Source: Haemonchus contortus (lineage: Eukaryota; Nematoda; Chromadorea; Rhabditida; Trichostrongylidae). Taken from it: 64,000 bases of DNA. The stretch lies in NCBI GenBank assembly GCA_000469685.2, contig LS997567.1, positions 28,732,712 through 28,796,711 on the forward strand, in the 5' to 3' direction. Within the stretch, counting starts at the first letter, position 1. Each line of letters starts with the position of its first letter. The notes beneath the pieces were generated by a model. The model was given only the letters and a program-made list of their open reading frames with translations, ran no database searches and was not told where the DNA came from. The translations under genes and the position numbers were made by a program. Shown here one piece after another: positions 53,366 to 64,000 of this stretch.

Positions 53366-54671
53366 AATCGCAGTGGCCATCCAAGATGAGATGTAAACCG
53401 ACGTAGGTAGTTTCGAACGCTGATCTCAAAACCGGTTTCTAAATCTTCGAAACGATCCTGGGAACCGAATAACGATCCCACCTTCTCCAGGTGTCATGTC
53501 AATTTGTTGCTTTTATACGAGAACCAAGCAATGCCTAAACATGCACCAATGGCGCAGTTGGGAGGTCGATGGGCTGGTAAACGTGACTCGGAGGTTCGAA
53601 TCCTTGATGCATGCACTTATTTTACTTTTCATAAAAATTGTCCTGAACTCTTGCAAAACTCTTTTACACATCATATATACTACCTACAGCCCTCCCTCAT
53701 ATTTATGGAGCACCAGAAATGCTGATACAAGTATATTTTTTCGTCTGCTCCACGTCGTCGCTCCACGTCTGAGGGGTAAAAAAAACAAAAACAGAGGAAA
53801 ACCTACTGCTCCCGACTCAGGCTATAGTGCTTTTGAACGAGTTAACGCCCCTATATGGGTAGAAGTGAGCTGGTATAATTCAGCTGTGATTTTTATGCAA
53901 AAATACTATCTAAACAGTACATGGTATTTTATGAACAGAGATGATAATCTAACACGAAGTGGTTTGGAGCAGAAAAGCCTCTCACAATGTGAGCAACGCA
54001 TGCAAGACGCACGCACGCACGCAGCTTCTCACCCGTAACTCTCACCATTCCCGTCTAGTTGAGAATATCCTACAGGAATCCCGATTCTCAGGTCCCTATC
54101 CAGAGGCCCCGGTGCAAACCATGAGTAAGATGAACCGCTTCATGGCTCTTAAACGAGCTCCATGAGTAGGGTTGAAGGCAAGTCTCTCGATGCACGCACG
54201 ATCTAACCCAATTGAGCACAAGTTCCTTGCTCATCACGTGGGTTGTATTGGCCCTGACCTTAAATGCCCGGAGAGAAAGGTTTCTATATGCACCTCTCCT
54301 CATTCGGTCTGTCTAGCCGACAAAAAAATATACTTGTATTAGCATTTTTGGTGCTCCATAAATATGAAGGAGGGCTGTGGGTAGCCTATATGATGTGAGA
54401 AGGGTTTTGCAGGAGTTCAGGGCACTTTTTATAGAAAAGCAAAACAAGCGCATGCATCAAGGGTTCGACCAGTCCTTCGTCCTCTCAAATGCGTTATCGC
54501 CGCACGTTTCGTAGTGGTTGGTTTAAAAGCATGAAAAGTGATATGACATCTAGGGAAAATGGACCCGTAACTTTGCTCCCAGAATCGTCTCGCAAATTTA
54601 GAACCCAGATTTGAGATCAGTGTTCGAAACTATCTACGTCGGTATACATCTCATCTTGGATGGCCTCTGCG
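53366..54671. repeat. 1.3 kb foldback with a tRNA-like unit in the left arm
   Basis: Left arm segments (53366-53410 and 53604-53745) are inverted copies of right arm segments (54315-54462 and 54601-54671): 'cttgatgcatgc', 'tcctgaactc(t)tgcaaaa', 'ccctcc(c)tcatatttatgg', 'agcac..aaa(t)gct' and 'caagatgagatgt'. The outermost parts match 'ggccatccaagatgagatgt' with 'atctcatcttggatggcc'. The portion of the left arm at 53550-53603 is tRNA-like and absent from the right arm. The centre of about 570 bp is unrelated. Confidence 0.7.
53550..53603 (+). repeat. tRNA-like unit (not a functional tRNA)
   Basis: A box TGGCGCAGTTGG (53550-53561) and a consensus B box GGTTCGAATCC (53593-53603) are spaced as in a tRNA gene. 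The flanking sequence does not form a proper acceptor stem, and an anticodon arm is not evident. It is more likely the promoter of a SINE than a tRNA. Confidence 0.55.
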
Positions 54672-54689
54672 ACTTGGTATCCTTCCCTT

Positions 54690-55440
54690 GTTAGCTCGCC
54701 CCACTCAATGCAAACCACACTTAATTTAGGAATTTGGCCACACTCCGCCACATTACCTCCGCCCAGTCTTTTCCCACGTTCTATAACGTTTTTGAACAAG
54801 ATCGTTGGTTGTTTTTCTTGTAACTGCCCATTTTGGTAAAAGGCCTGTCCATTCGTTGAAGGGATTTGGACTGCATTCCTTCCATTACCTCCGACCGCTC
54901 TTTCTCCGCGTTCTAGACCGTTTTTGAACACTTATGAATTTTTGATCTCAACCCCGCCCACTCTAGTAGAACACCTGCCCACATCAGGAAATGACCACGT
55001 TTCTTCTATAACCTCTAACCGATTATTTTTCACGTTTTAGAACGTTTCTGAACAGAGTCATGAATCTTCTAAATAGAACCTAACATTCGAATGCGTGCCT
55101 TGCCCATTGTGGACTGAGCTTCGATATGTTTACGTACGCCCAGAACGCGTAAGGCCTTGGTCACCCCACTTACTTTGTTCTGGCCTCCACGGTTTTTTTA
55201 ATCGAGTTACGATCTTTTTCGGTAAGTACCGCCCACTGCGAGAAAGCCCTTTCCACCACTGATTATTTTCCTTCAGTTCACTTATTGACCCATCCTTCGC
55301 CAACGCTCATCTTTTCCTGGCGTCTGGGCTGCTATGAAATCCAAGTCAGACATTTTGCTTAAGACGCCGCCCACTTCCAAGCATGTCACGCTCCCCACTG
55401 TCTTGGCCTATGCCCCCCTACCCACCCCATTAATTGGTTA
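54690..55440. repeat. Tandem GC-rich repeats, ~130 bp period
   Basis: Repeated blocks end in 'cacgttctataacgtttttg' (54774), 'cgcgttctagaccgtttttg' (54906) and 'cacgttttagaacgtttctg' (55030), spaced about 120-130 bp, with 'acctccgcccagtc'-like and 'ccgcccac' motifs. The style matches the repeats at 15041-15527 and 230-530. No coding signal. Confidence 0.6.
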
Positions 55441-55984
55441 CATCAATACGCTCTCTTGCAATATGCAAAGTTACTGAACTGAGACCCCCAATATATTCAA
55501 GGTTAAGGCGAAAGGAGATTTTTTGTATTCTCAATACTGACCGTACAAAAGGCTGTTAAGTGACGCAAAGAAGCAGAACCAATCAGCGGCAATTTGGAAA
55601 GCAGTAGGAAGGCTCCAGTCTTCAGAGAGTGGACTTTTCAAACAAAGTTCGTTTGCAAAGTCGAGTGTGATCCTGGGTGACCCCTGAGAAGGAAGTCACT
55701 GGCCAGAAATCAGTGATGTTGTTGTTATGGCAATTTGTCAAGCAGAAGCTTCATTGCAATACCTAACGTGTGCAGAAGTGTCCCTTCATTTCGGATCTCA
55801 AGACAGTTCAGGGCTAAGAAATGGCGAAGGTTGCTAGCTCACTTAGGTGAACCACGCCTACCTTCATCATTTCCTTGGATAAGGAAATTTTTCACGACAA
55901 AAGGTATCCTCAACAAATAAAGCGATCGCGTTTTGGATAGAAAAATTGAAGAAGCAATCTTTCGAAGAAAAATCTTATAGTAAG

Positions 55985-56520
55985 AGCAAAGTTACATTCA
56001 TTGAGGTAATACGGCCAATGGTAAGATGCCGTTGGTTTGATCGATTAGAAAGCGTAAGATAGACGTGCTGAAGCACTGATCCGACTCTAAAACGGTCCGT
56101 GGTCCTTCCAGAAGTGTGGTGCTCCAGCTCACAGAGCTTACTCAAGAGTGGTGCTCACGCGAGCTGCCCGACTTCAGTAGCACCGGGGAACGTCTGACCT
56201 GATCTTAAGCTATTTGGTTCCTCCGCATGGTCCAAGATCAGAGGAGCATCTGACCAGTTTGCAGTCCCAGTTTGGAGCCCTTGAAAGCAAGACTGGGAAG
56301 GAAGGCAGAAGTGATACCTGCATGCAACATACGAAGATTCTGAGGAAAGACCTCGAGCCTTCATTTAATCTAATGGGGATATTCTGAAGGGTGGTTGTAA
56401 CTTGTTCTTGTACGTAATGTAAGCAAGTGCGAACACAAATTACATTGTCCACCTCAGCTTTGAAGCTTGAAATCTATTCCAGTGAATAGGCGCCCATGAT
56501 TTCGGGACACCCTGTAAATA
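55985..56520 (+). repeat. Dispersed repeat family R1, copy 2
   Basis: Begins near 'gttacattcattgaggtaat', then 'ggccaatggtaagatgccgt', 'cagtttggagcccttgaaag' and 'aacttgttcttgtacgtaat', ending 'gggacaccctgtaaatatg'. It is colinear with copies at 4880-5500, 57165-57720 and 60400-60690. The terminal 'gggac(a/g)ccctgt' is shared with copy 4 only. Confidence 0.6.
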
Positions 56521-57164
56521 TGTATAGGGTGCTTACAATCGTAGGCGCCGAAATGCAGGTTCCTTTGGGGCTGGAATAATTGAACTTCCTTTCTTTTGAT
56601 TAGTTACATAAGCATTTTTGATTGCAGTATGTATAGCCATTTATGTAAGACTATATCTTCAAAATGATCAGGTCTCATTCAATGTCACTTGCAATCGTTC
56701 GCATGCAAAGGTCGGACTGCATTTGAATTTTTTTGTGATTCTAATAATAATAGCACAGAAATTTATCAAACGACGCAGAGAATCAGAATTAATTGAAAGC
56801 AAACCCGAGAGTGGGTCAATGTTCCCGAAATAGCCTATTAAAGTTGCCCATTCGCGACTTGGTAGTAACCCTGGGTGACCCATCAAAAACCATGGTAAGG
56901 AGTAGGACTTATCGAAGTTGTCGGTACACGGATTGTGGAGTAGAAACCTTATTGCTAATCATTCACAGAAATGCCACTTCATTTCCAACAGGCTCAAAAA
57001 ACATCGTAGAGTCAAGAAATACAGAAGGCTGCTAGCTCTCATATGAGGAAACACGCATTCCTCCATCGTTTCAGCTGGCAACAAATGATACGATCGCGTT
57101 CTGGATAGAAACATCGGAAGTGCAAACTCTCACGAAATAGTTGCTATGAGAACAGCAAAATGAT

Positions 57165-57720
57165 GCTCATCGAGGGGGTGGCGGGCAATGGTAAGATGCC
57201 GATGGTTTCGTTGGTGCCGGCGTGAAAATTCACAAAAACATGTACTTACAGAGCATACTGGTGGGCGTACTAAAGTTTTTATCCGGCTCCGTTTGCTGGA
57301 ACAGCCCTTCGCCTTTTCAGAAACCCGGTATTTCAGCCTACAGAGCAAAACTCGTCCGAGAATGATGCCAAAGCCGGCCACCGGACCTTACTAGCACCGA
57401 GAAATTTTCATCTTGGTCTCCAGTTCATGAACCATTTGATTCTCTGTTAGGTTCCTGGTCAGAAGGAAACCTGTCAGGTTTCCATCTCAGTTTGGAGTTT
57501 TGATAGCAAAAAATTCGAGATTAGCTGTAGAGAACTGAAAGGTACATGCTTGCACTGTACGAGGAGTTCGAGATAGGACTTTGGGTCGCAATCCATGCTA
57601 ATGTGGGAAATTTCAAAATGCGATGATAACATGTTGTTACACATAACGTAAGCAAAAGTAATTATAGATTTCACTGTCATTCTCAGTTTAGAGACTTGCA
57701 GTGAATAAAAGATAAAAGAA
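57165..57720 (+). repeat. Dispersed repeat family R1, copy 3
   Basis: Colinear with copy 2 from 'gatgctcatcgagggggtgg' and 'caatggtaagatgccgatgg' to 'acatgttgttacacataacg' and 'ttgcagtgaataaaag'. The intervening 56560-57160 also resembles sequence next to copy 2 ('ggatagaaacatcggaagtg' against 'ggatagaaaaattgaagaag'), so a larger tandem unit of about 1.2 kb may be present. Confidence 0.6.
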
Positions 57721-57734
57721 TAAAAATTCAGGGC

Positions 57735-57930
57735 TAACCAGTCCCGTCAGAGGGATGCGCTCACGCATTCGACTTCCATTTAGGATCGTAGTGGCGTATT
57801 GAATGCTTATGTGGTCTATACAATGGTTTGTGGTGGCCAACCGATGTACAAGTCGTTGCTTTTATCCTCACCGATGAGTTGCTACCACTTAACCGAACTC
57901 GGAGGAGTGGTTAAGAGGTTCAGGCTTGGC
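57735..57930 (+). repeat. Relative of the tRNA-like repeat at 25577-25860
   Basis: 'agagggatgcgctcacgcat', 'ggatcgtagtggcgtatt' and 'ggtggccaaccgatgtacaa' match 25577-25700 in the same orientation on +. The B-box part is not present; 'gagtggttaagaggttcagg' (57904-57923) recalls a class II tRNA D-arm but there is no matching T-arm. Confidence 0.45.
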
Positions 57931-58699
57931 CGATTTGCTTGGAAATTTCATGTTATGAGTAGCTTTGTCACGAACATAATACTTCACCTACTCTTTCTTC
58001 CACTTTATTCCAACAACTCACGGCAAGTAAAAAAGGTAAGTGGCACAATTTTTCAAATGTGCTTGCAAAGTCCAGGTCTAAGTACAGAACCGTTTTATTA
58101 AGAAATTGTAATTGGCTGCTGAAATCGAAATTGGTGAAATTGTAGTGGGGAGGGGGGGAGGGGAGGGCAGCGTCTCTTTGAATCATTAAAGTCTAAAGCG
58201 CAGAGAAAGAAAGGTCCAACCTTACACATGCTTAGAGATGGTTTTTCAGCCGAAAGAACATCGTTTTTACCAATTTTTTGTAAGGAGAGGAACTCCGGGG
58301 TGGGTAAGATGATAATTTCGTGCAAAAAGCTGAGATGGGGCCCACAGCTCCTTCCTTGATCAGGCTCAAGTAAAAAAACAACATTCAAATACTACGAAAC
58401 GTTCTTAAGCACCATCCTGGGGGCGCAAAGTCGGCTAGTCTTTCCTCGCTACGCTCTAGCCCTTATTGATTCAGAAGCGCTGGTCCTCTTTGATTTCATC
58501 TCGAAACCATAGCTACCGTGAACATTTGATATCTCATCGAGAAGCCACGACCTTCGATGACTAACGCGCAAAGAAATGGCATTGATTCTAAAAAATAGCC
58601 GTCGGCGTGACGTTCCCTCTCTTCGCACGTGGGGCAAACTTCTGATCAGTGTTGCTGCATGGATGTTTGGCACACGTTCCTTCTGACTATTCCTTTATG
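57931..58699. other. No gene recognised
   Basis: Mixed-composition DNA with a G-rich run at 58144-58166. Open frames on the - strand at 58098-58388 and 58449-58673 have no recognisable motifs. The left limit of the Tc1-like remnant may fall here. Confidence 0.35.
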
Positions 58700-59567
58700 T
58701 GAACATCGTGTTGCGGTCTCGGCCGGTCCAGCAGTTTCACAATTTTCTGCTCTTTATCTTTACTCGTTTTTATCGCATGAGAAGTGTATTTCGGGTCACT
58801 CGTTTACTACAGAACCCATCCGCCCGGAATGTTCTCTTTTGCTCATGGCGAGATTTTTTAATGACCATGTTCGCGTAGCTCATGTCATCCTGCCTTGAAT
58901 GCTAAGAATGAGGTCCGTTCTATTGAATGAGAATGCGCCGTACGGCATCACCGACCCTCCACCGTGCTTGACAAAGGGTTTGGTGTATCTCATTTTGCAT
59001 CTTTCACCAGATACCATAAGATCCAAAAAGCTTGAATCGCTTTCATAGGTCAAGAGAATCTTGCCCTACTCATTTGACGTCCAGTGCATGTGGCGGTGAG
59101 TGAACTCTTCTCCTCCCTTTCAATTCTTCGAGCTGTCGAGCTGATCAGAAGCCTTTTAGCTTGGCGCCTTCCAATCAACTCTACTGCATTAAGCCTTCTT
59201 GCAACAGGTTGTCTGCTGAAATTCAGTCCATCACTGGCATTGATCTCAGCCGCGATATCGAAGCTGGTAAGCGTGGGATCGGCCCTCGAGGGTCAATCGA
59301 TGCGCTCACCCTGGCGCGTAGATGTTGATCGCGGCCTTCCCGAATTCTTAGCGTTAAATACCATGTTCCCTCGCGGAAACGGTAGAGAATAGGTGATACA
59401 GTGCGTTCTGAAATCTTCAGCATTCTCGCAAACGTTGTACTTCTCGTACCGGCTTCCCTCATATCCACTACAACTTTACGCGTGGCTTCCAAAGTTTCGG
59501 CCTTTTCAACCATCGAACCAAATCGTTCACGTAGAAAATATGTTTGAAAATCGCGAGAAGAGCGCAT
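58700..59567 (-). pseudogene. Tc1-like transposase remnant, second family
   Basis: From 59567 the - strand reads a helix-turn-helix (TRSTTFARMLKISERTVSPI, LYRFREGTW), a second DNA-binding segment, LNAVELIGRRQAKKPLISST, HRHMHWTSNEWARFS (family REHLHWTVEEWxxVLFSDESKF), a degraded catalytic Asp region, then TKPFVKHGGGSVMPYGAFSF (family KHGGGSVMVWGCFS) and further down TSDPKYTSHAIKTS (family DNDPKHTSxxVKxW). Stops and frameshifts are frequent, so it is an old inactive copy. It differs clearly from the element at 31406-32992. Confidence 0.75.
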
Positions 59568-60399
59568 ACTATCATAACAATGAACAGGGGCGGAAGCTCG
59601 TAGTCGCGAAAAGTATCAAGATATCACGTGATGGGCACTGCGCAGAAGCATAGTGGGTGCAACTTGTTCGTAATATCGGTCAACAAATCATATCAAAATC
59701 TGAACCAAGTCGGTCGAGCATTGAAAAGCAATTTATAAAAAAACGTTCCGCCGAATATTCTCGACCGTTAATGTATATTAGGCTAACACTAGGAAAAAAG
59801 ACCTGCGACAGAATGTAAGCTATTTTAAGTTATTTCCCAATACTTTTCAGATCAATCAATTTATGAATTTACTCATCAGAAAGAATATCAGCAACCTTCT
59901 ATTGTTTTTGATCAAATCACTGATGCCTTCCGTCTAGAAGTCAAGAAGCTGTGGCTCAAAGAAATCATTGACTGCCGTTCTTAGAACATGTTAGTTTTCG
60001 AACTTAGGGTAATCTGTTTTTACCGCGTTTCCATGTGATATTCGTTGCTTGAAAATCGGAATTTCGTAGAACGCGTGGTAGCGGTAGACGAGAATTGGAG
60101 GGTTACCTTGAACACTAAGATAGGAGACGAACGCGGACACGCTGCTGGACAAATTGATGGTAGCAATAGGATAAATGCGCTCGGAAGGGCTCAGACTAGC
60201 CAATCGTAAAGACGTTGTCTTCACCCAGCACAGCGCCATACTACACGAATTTTGTCTCTAAAAACTCGTTGGAAATCACTAGAGCTCGAATGGGACGTCT
60301 GCCCGGATATATACAGCCCAGATCTGCAGAATTCAAAAAATCGTTTGATTATCTCAAAATGCACCTACTTCGAAACGATTTTCTGATTCTAAGTCTTTT
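59568..60399. other. No gene recognised; 59790-59990 repeats 52310-52510
   Basis: The shared segment with 52310-52510 is the only structure noted. The open frames at 59991-60239 (-) and 60215-60409 (+) lack known motifs. Confidence 0.35.
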
Positions 60400-60690
60400 A
60401 TTTTGTTGAGCCTTGGCTTTACATGAAAGTGCTATAACGACAGAAATGGCCGGGATGAAATGGAAGAGGATACCGGCGTGCAACATGCGATGAGATCGAG
60501 AAGTGTCTTTGATCATCTATCGGTGCTAATGAGAATATTTTGAATCGTGATTGTGGTATGTTGTAGTACATAGTGTAAGCAAACGTACATATGGTTTCCA
60601 TTGTCAATCTTAGCATAGAAGCTTCAAATAAATTGCCTTGAACTGGCGCCCATAAGTTTGGGACGCCCTGTGAATAAAGGGTGTTCAGTG
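60400..60690 (+). repeat. Dispersed repeat family R1, copy 4 (3' part)
   Basis: 'aggataccggcgtgcaacat', 'gtggtatgttgtagtacata' and 'gtgtaagcaaac' match the second half of copies 2 and 3, and the end 'tttgggacgccctgtgaat' matches the terminus of copy 2. The first half is replaced by other sequence. Confidence 0.55.
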
Positions 60691-61527
60691 ATCACTCAAA
60701 ACACTAATGATTATGGCTCTAGAACGTTTAGGTCGGAGTTGTGATTTTTGACATTATCATGTTTTGCGCCTTCTTCAGTGCAACATCCACTCACCACTCA
60801 AATTTCATCGCTCTTCAAACAACGCCGTGTCACTTTTTTTGGTTTTAAACAAAACCATCGAATTTTGCCCGCTCCTAAACGCTTCCCACTTGGAAGCCAG
60901 CCTCTCCCGTAGACGGAACATCTTAGTCTACGCATGCCTCGCCTATCTTGGATCTTGCTTATTACGACAACTTCTCCCTTACCTTCAAGCTTTTGTTGGA
61001 TTGAATAGTGAAGGTAACAAACGAAGGATACTGGGTCGTAGTGGTCGTTCAACATGGAAAGTATACCCTTCTATGGATATTTACATATACATATATGTAT
61101 ACACAATTATAGATCATAAACAAATAACTAAATATGGGTTCCCTAATGATACAGCCACCACATTTCCCCGTCGTTTTCCATTTTCACCTCACGCATTTAT
61201 TTAATTAACTGAGGTTCCCCAATATCAGGTAACGGTTGAAGAAAAGTTGCTATCCGATTCCAAGAAAGGTCAAATTTCCGCAAAGAAAGAAAAGGAAAGA
61301 GGGTACAGTCAATTGCACAAGGCTAGTCGAATTGCTGAATGTATTGCAACTGCATGTCAATATTTAGAGCAGTGCATTAGTGCTTGTAAGGGCGGATTGC
61401 TCTCTGAAGATGATGTGTTCAGAATTCGCTTTGGACCGCGTCACGTGCTTGACTTCACTCAGTACAATGTGAAAATGATTGATTGGTTTGTTCAGTCTCC
61501 ATCGTTCCTTTTTTAGTTTGGAGGCTG
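60691..61527. other. No supported gene; possible Tc1-like N-terminus at 61247
   Basis: At 61247-61330 the + strand reads LSDSKKGQISAKKEK, similar to the N-terminus of the Tc1-like transposase at 32708 (LSDFEKGQILAKKE), with matching DNA such as 'aagaaaggtcaaat'. No further transposase motifs follow. It may be a small relic of the same Tc1 family. The long open frame at 60764-61204 has a (TATA)-rich tail and no known domain. Confidence 0.35.
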
Positions 61528-62446
61528 TAGATAACTGGATCTACGGTCTCACCACTCGACACTCTTCCTTACAAGTTCCATTGAGAATTTGACATCAATT
61601 CACGGCAAAATAACGGAGTCGATTTTTTCGACACTTTCCCAACTTTGGAGAGATCTTTCTCCCAGATCTGAAGAGATGCGTTAAGGCACTCCATTGTCGT
61701 AGACATCTCACTGTTCTCTGCAAGGCCATTCTGGACACCTCATCGTAGATCAAAATGTCTCCCTCGGTGTGGCCTCAAACTTCGAACTTCGTCAGACCCA
61801 AATCAAAAAATTGTTTTTTGCTGGATTGCAGGTAGTTGGGTATTGTAGTAGCGGGAATTTGGGGCAATCCAAATAATGCTTATTTTAGTGAATAGTTAGG
61901 TCCGCAGTTGGCGTGGTTGGAAATTGCGAGGAGGGTTGGATCACTAATGAATGCTTCAGTGGGGGGGGGGGGTTAGATCTGTAGAGGATAGGGTACTGTC
62001 GAGGCGGGAATGTGGGGCAGTTTGGATGGGAGTTTTGAGAGGGAATGGGAGAAAATGGTGATGAAGGGAGGTTTTCATCACCATTTCCCCCATTCCCTCT
62101 CACAACTCCCATATCTAACAGTATACAAGTTATTTGCAAAAACTTCAACGGTAAGGGAATCAACATAATTTTGTGATTTGGGGGCGAAAAGTGGAGCTTG
62201 GAGCCGTACCCAGGGAGAAATGTTGATCCTTAATAAGGTGTACCATAACGGTCTCGCGGACTAGAAATAGTAGTCTACGATAGTGGAGCGCTTGCTGCCG
62301 CCTCTTCAGTTTCCGGAGAAAAATTCCTCCAAACATAGGAAAATGTCAAAAAAATCAACTCCGTTATTTTGCCGTAAATTGATGTCATATTCTCAATGGA
62401 ACCTGTAAGGAGTGTCGAGTGCAGAGACCGTAAATGAAGTTATCTA
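61528..62446. repeat. 0.9 kb foldback repeat
   Basis: Arms at about 61528-61760 and 62215-62446 are inverted copies: 'tagataactggatctacggt' against 'tagataacttcatttacggt', then 'cactcgacact', 'ttccattgagaat', 'tgacatcaattcacggcaaa' and 'ataacggagt'. Inside, a second inverted pair centres on 62028-62111 (stem 'atggtgatgaa', 'gagggaatggg') with an 11-G run at about 61962. Sequence right of the foldback (62470-62720) again matches its interior in inverted form. Confidence 0.7.
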
Positions 62447-63215
62447 CAATGTCCACAGAAATGAACTATGGAGAACCGCTTCTTCAGACCGTCTCAAAAC
62501 TCCCACCCAAACTGCCCACGTTCCCGCCACTGCAGTACCCTGTCCGCTGCAGATCTAACCCCCTACTGAAGTAATCATTAGTCGATCCAACCCTCCTCGC
62601 AACTTCAGTACCACGCCAACTGCGGACTCAACTCTAATTAGAATAATCATTATTCAAAATGCCCCAAGTTCCCGCCACTACAGTACCCACCCACCTGCAC
62701 ATCCAGCTCCCCATTCGACTAGTCACTACTCGAAAACGCCCTTGGCTCCCGCTATTACGGAACCCGCTGCCTGCGAAACAGCCTTTCAGAGGAGCCATTC
62801 AAACTTTGCTCCACTACAGTACCCGGCCCCACGCGCATCTAAACGACCTGCAGGAAACTGCTCTGCGCCAGGTATGGGGCAGAAAATGGTTAAAAAGGGA
62901 GGATTTCATAACGGGTTGACCCATATATCGTTCGATAGCATTTTTAACGGGGAATCTAACTGTGTACAACTTTGCTGCAAAAAGGCCAAGAACAAGGAAA
63001 AAAACATAATTTTTTGATTTGGGTCTGACAAAGTTTGAAGTTTGGGGCCATACCAAAGGAGGAATTTTGATCTATGATAAGGGGTACCATGACAGTCTTG
63101 CAGAGAAAAACGAATTGTCTACGACAAAAAAGGAAAGAGGAAAACCCTCCAAATTTGGGAAAATGTTAAAAAATCGACTCCGTTATTCTGCCGTAAATTG
63201 ATGTCGTACCGTGAT
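62447..63215. repeat. Further copies of the same foldback family
   Basis: 62510-62720 contains three CCCGCCACTRCAGTACCC-like blocks (62523, 62674, 62813), each paired with 'ctcctcgca' or 'cgccaactgcgga' sequence that is inverted in 61850-62000. At 63050-63215 the arm sequence appears a third time ('tcgactccgttattctgccg', 'taaattgatgtcgtacc') in the same orientation as the right arm. Open frames are repeat-derived. Confidence 0.6.
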
Positions 63216-64000
63216 AATTCACTCTTATCGATTCATTTCATACAAAAAAATGAACTCGGGAAGGCAAAAAATCTAGCGGTTAATTATAAAGCTGCATGTA
63301 AAACGTAGTCTCGATCTTCAACTATAATTTCTGATAGGATTTTCTCGAGAACCGACTTCATTGCAGTAAACAATATTATACTCAGCAAAAGCAGTGTGCA
63401 GTCAGCAACTCATATAACTTTACATCTAGAGCATATCAGCAATTCATTAGGTTCGCAGAGTTTTAGAAAATTTATTCGGTTTTTTAATACAGTAACTACT
63501 ACAACAAATCAGATCAGTGCTCAAGATAGTGGCTCTTTCTTGCCATGATGTCTACCCATCAACAGAACAGGGTACTGATGCCATTCATCCATAAAGAAGA
63601 AAGGCGCGAAACAATTCATTCATCTACCACCTACTTGACTTCTCGACAGTTGTTGAATTTGTTTCTGTAGAGCAAGCCTAGGGCTTTTGAGGGCTGTAGG
63701 GCTTTTGAGAATTTGGCAGTCATGTTGGTCAAGGTCAGATGAAATGTTGGGATCGGGGTAAACCAAGTCTTTCCACCTCATCTATCGACCATATTTCTCA
63801 TTCGTTTAAAGAATACTTCATCGCAGTGCAGTTTTGGTGTTATCTCAATAAAATACACGGCCGAGCAGAGGAAGAATGAGCTTTTGTCCTTCTTGGCACG
63901 AGCGCCTAATTTTGCATAGAGCTGTGACTGACTCGCCCTAGACGCTCCTGCTCAGTGAAGAATGTGCGATATTTGCAGAGTCCTGTTTTGAAAGTGACTA
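63216..64000. other. No gene recognised
   Basis: AT-rich DNA to the window end. No repeat matching other parts of the window, no splice-bounded coding segment and no transposon end were recognised. Confidence 0.4.

Noticed and set aside
53550..53603. Functional tRNA gene
   Set aside because: A and B boxes are good but no complete cloverleaf or anticodon arm can be drawn; it sits in a repeat.
57890..57930. Class II tRNA-like D arm (gagtggttaagaggttcagg)
   Set aside because: No T-arm or B box follows at the right distance.
60764..61204. 146-codon + strand open frame
   Set aside because: No recognisable domain, a (TATA)-rich tail, and a competing - strand frame.
1..64000. CRISPR array, bacterial operon or prophage
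   Set aside because: No regularly spaced direct repeats with unique spacers and no ribosome-binding sites; splice sites and transposon types show eukaryotic DNA.

Overview
Origin. This window is nematode nuclear DNA and looks like a parasitic strongylid, most likely a hookworm (Ancylostoma or Necator type). The reasons are: short host introns of about 48-86 bp beside giant ones; a mariner whose ends begin TTAGGTCATCTCATTC, which resembles the hookworm 'bandit' element as I remember it; RTE, CR1, BEL/Pao, Tc1, mariner and Helitron sequences packed together; and (GACA)n, (TTATG)n and (TTTA)n tracts. There are no bacterial operons, no CRISPR array and no intact tRNA or rRNA gene. The genus is inference.

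The host gene. One real gene is supported. It runs on the + strand from at or before 24336 to beyond 49197 and encodes a rabconnectin-3 alpha / DMXL homologue (C. elegans rbc-1 type), the WD-repeat partner of the V-ATPase assembly RAVE complex. I assembled it from splice sites and conserved residues. Exons are 24336-24466 (candidate), 24541 (or 24550)-24663, 24722-24813, 24900-25015, 41846-42011, 42060-42411, 42837-42953, 43003-43110, 43328-43388, 48935-49029 and 49084-49197. Phases agree at every junction, and the predicted protein goes from the acidic linker through the conserved helical region into the first C-terminal WD repeats. The rest of the C-terminus was not found, and 5' exons must lie further upstream. 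The 16.8 kb intron 25016-41845 holds most of the recognisable transposons.

Layout. 1-5 kb: tandem GC-box-like repeats, two tRNA-derived SINE copies, a foldback mariner derivative (1515-2430), a TTAA-flanked piggyBac-type MITE (2709-3227) and a near-perfect 198 bp palindrome (4005-4202). 5.5-10 kb: a broken bandit-like mariner, itself split by a 391 bp palindromic insert, abutting an RTE LINE (- strand). 11-14.2 kb: remnant of a BEL/Pao LTR retrotransposon (- strand). 14-22 kb: mostly unclassified repeats, including two inverted ~0.8 kb arms (17.7-18.5 and 21.3-22.1 kb) that enclose a duplicated CRE/CCAAT/TATA promoter-like module (19373-19480, 19787-19895). 22.9-23.7 kb: CR1 LINE fragment. 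25-41.8 kb: the transposon-filled intron, containing two RTE pieces (+), a CR1 LINE (-) split by a deleted mariner, a 1.1 kb foldback with tRNA-like modules, a nearly intact Tc1-like element (31406-32992), a Helitron (33882-38710, -) and a second bandit-like copy with both ends (40080-41364). 43.4-48.9 kb: another large intron. 49.2-64 kb: SINE copies, large foldbacks, a Tc1-like remnant and a dispersed repeat family in three copies here and one at 5 kb.

How it works together. Apart from the rabconnectin gene this is a nested graveyard of mobile DNA. Order of events can be read from target-site duplications: the 391 bp insert came after the bandit mariner, and the 889 bp mariner derivative came after the CR1. 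Nothing looks fully active; the Tc1-like element is closest, with one frameshift visible.
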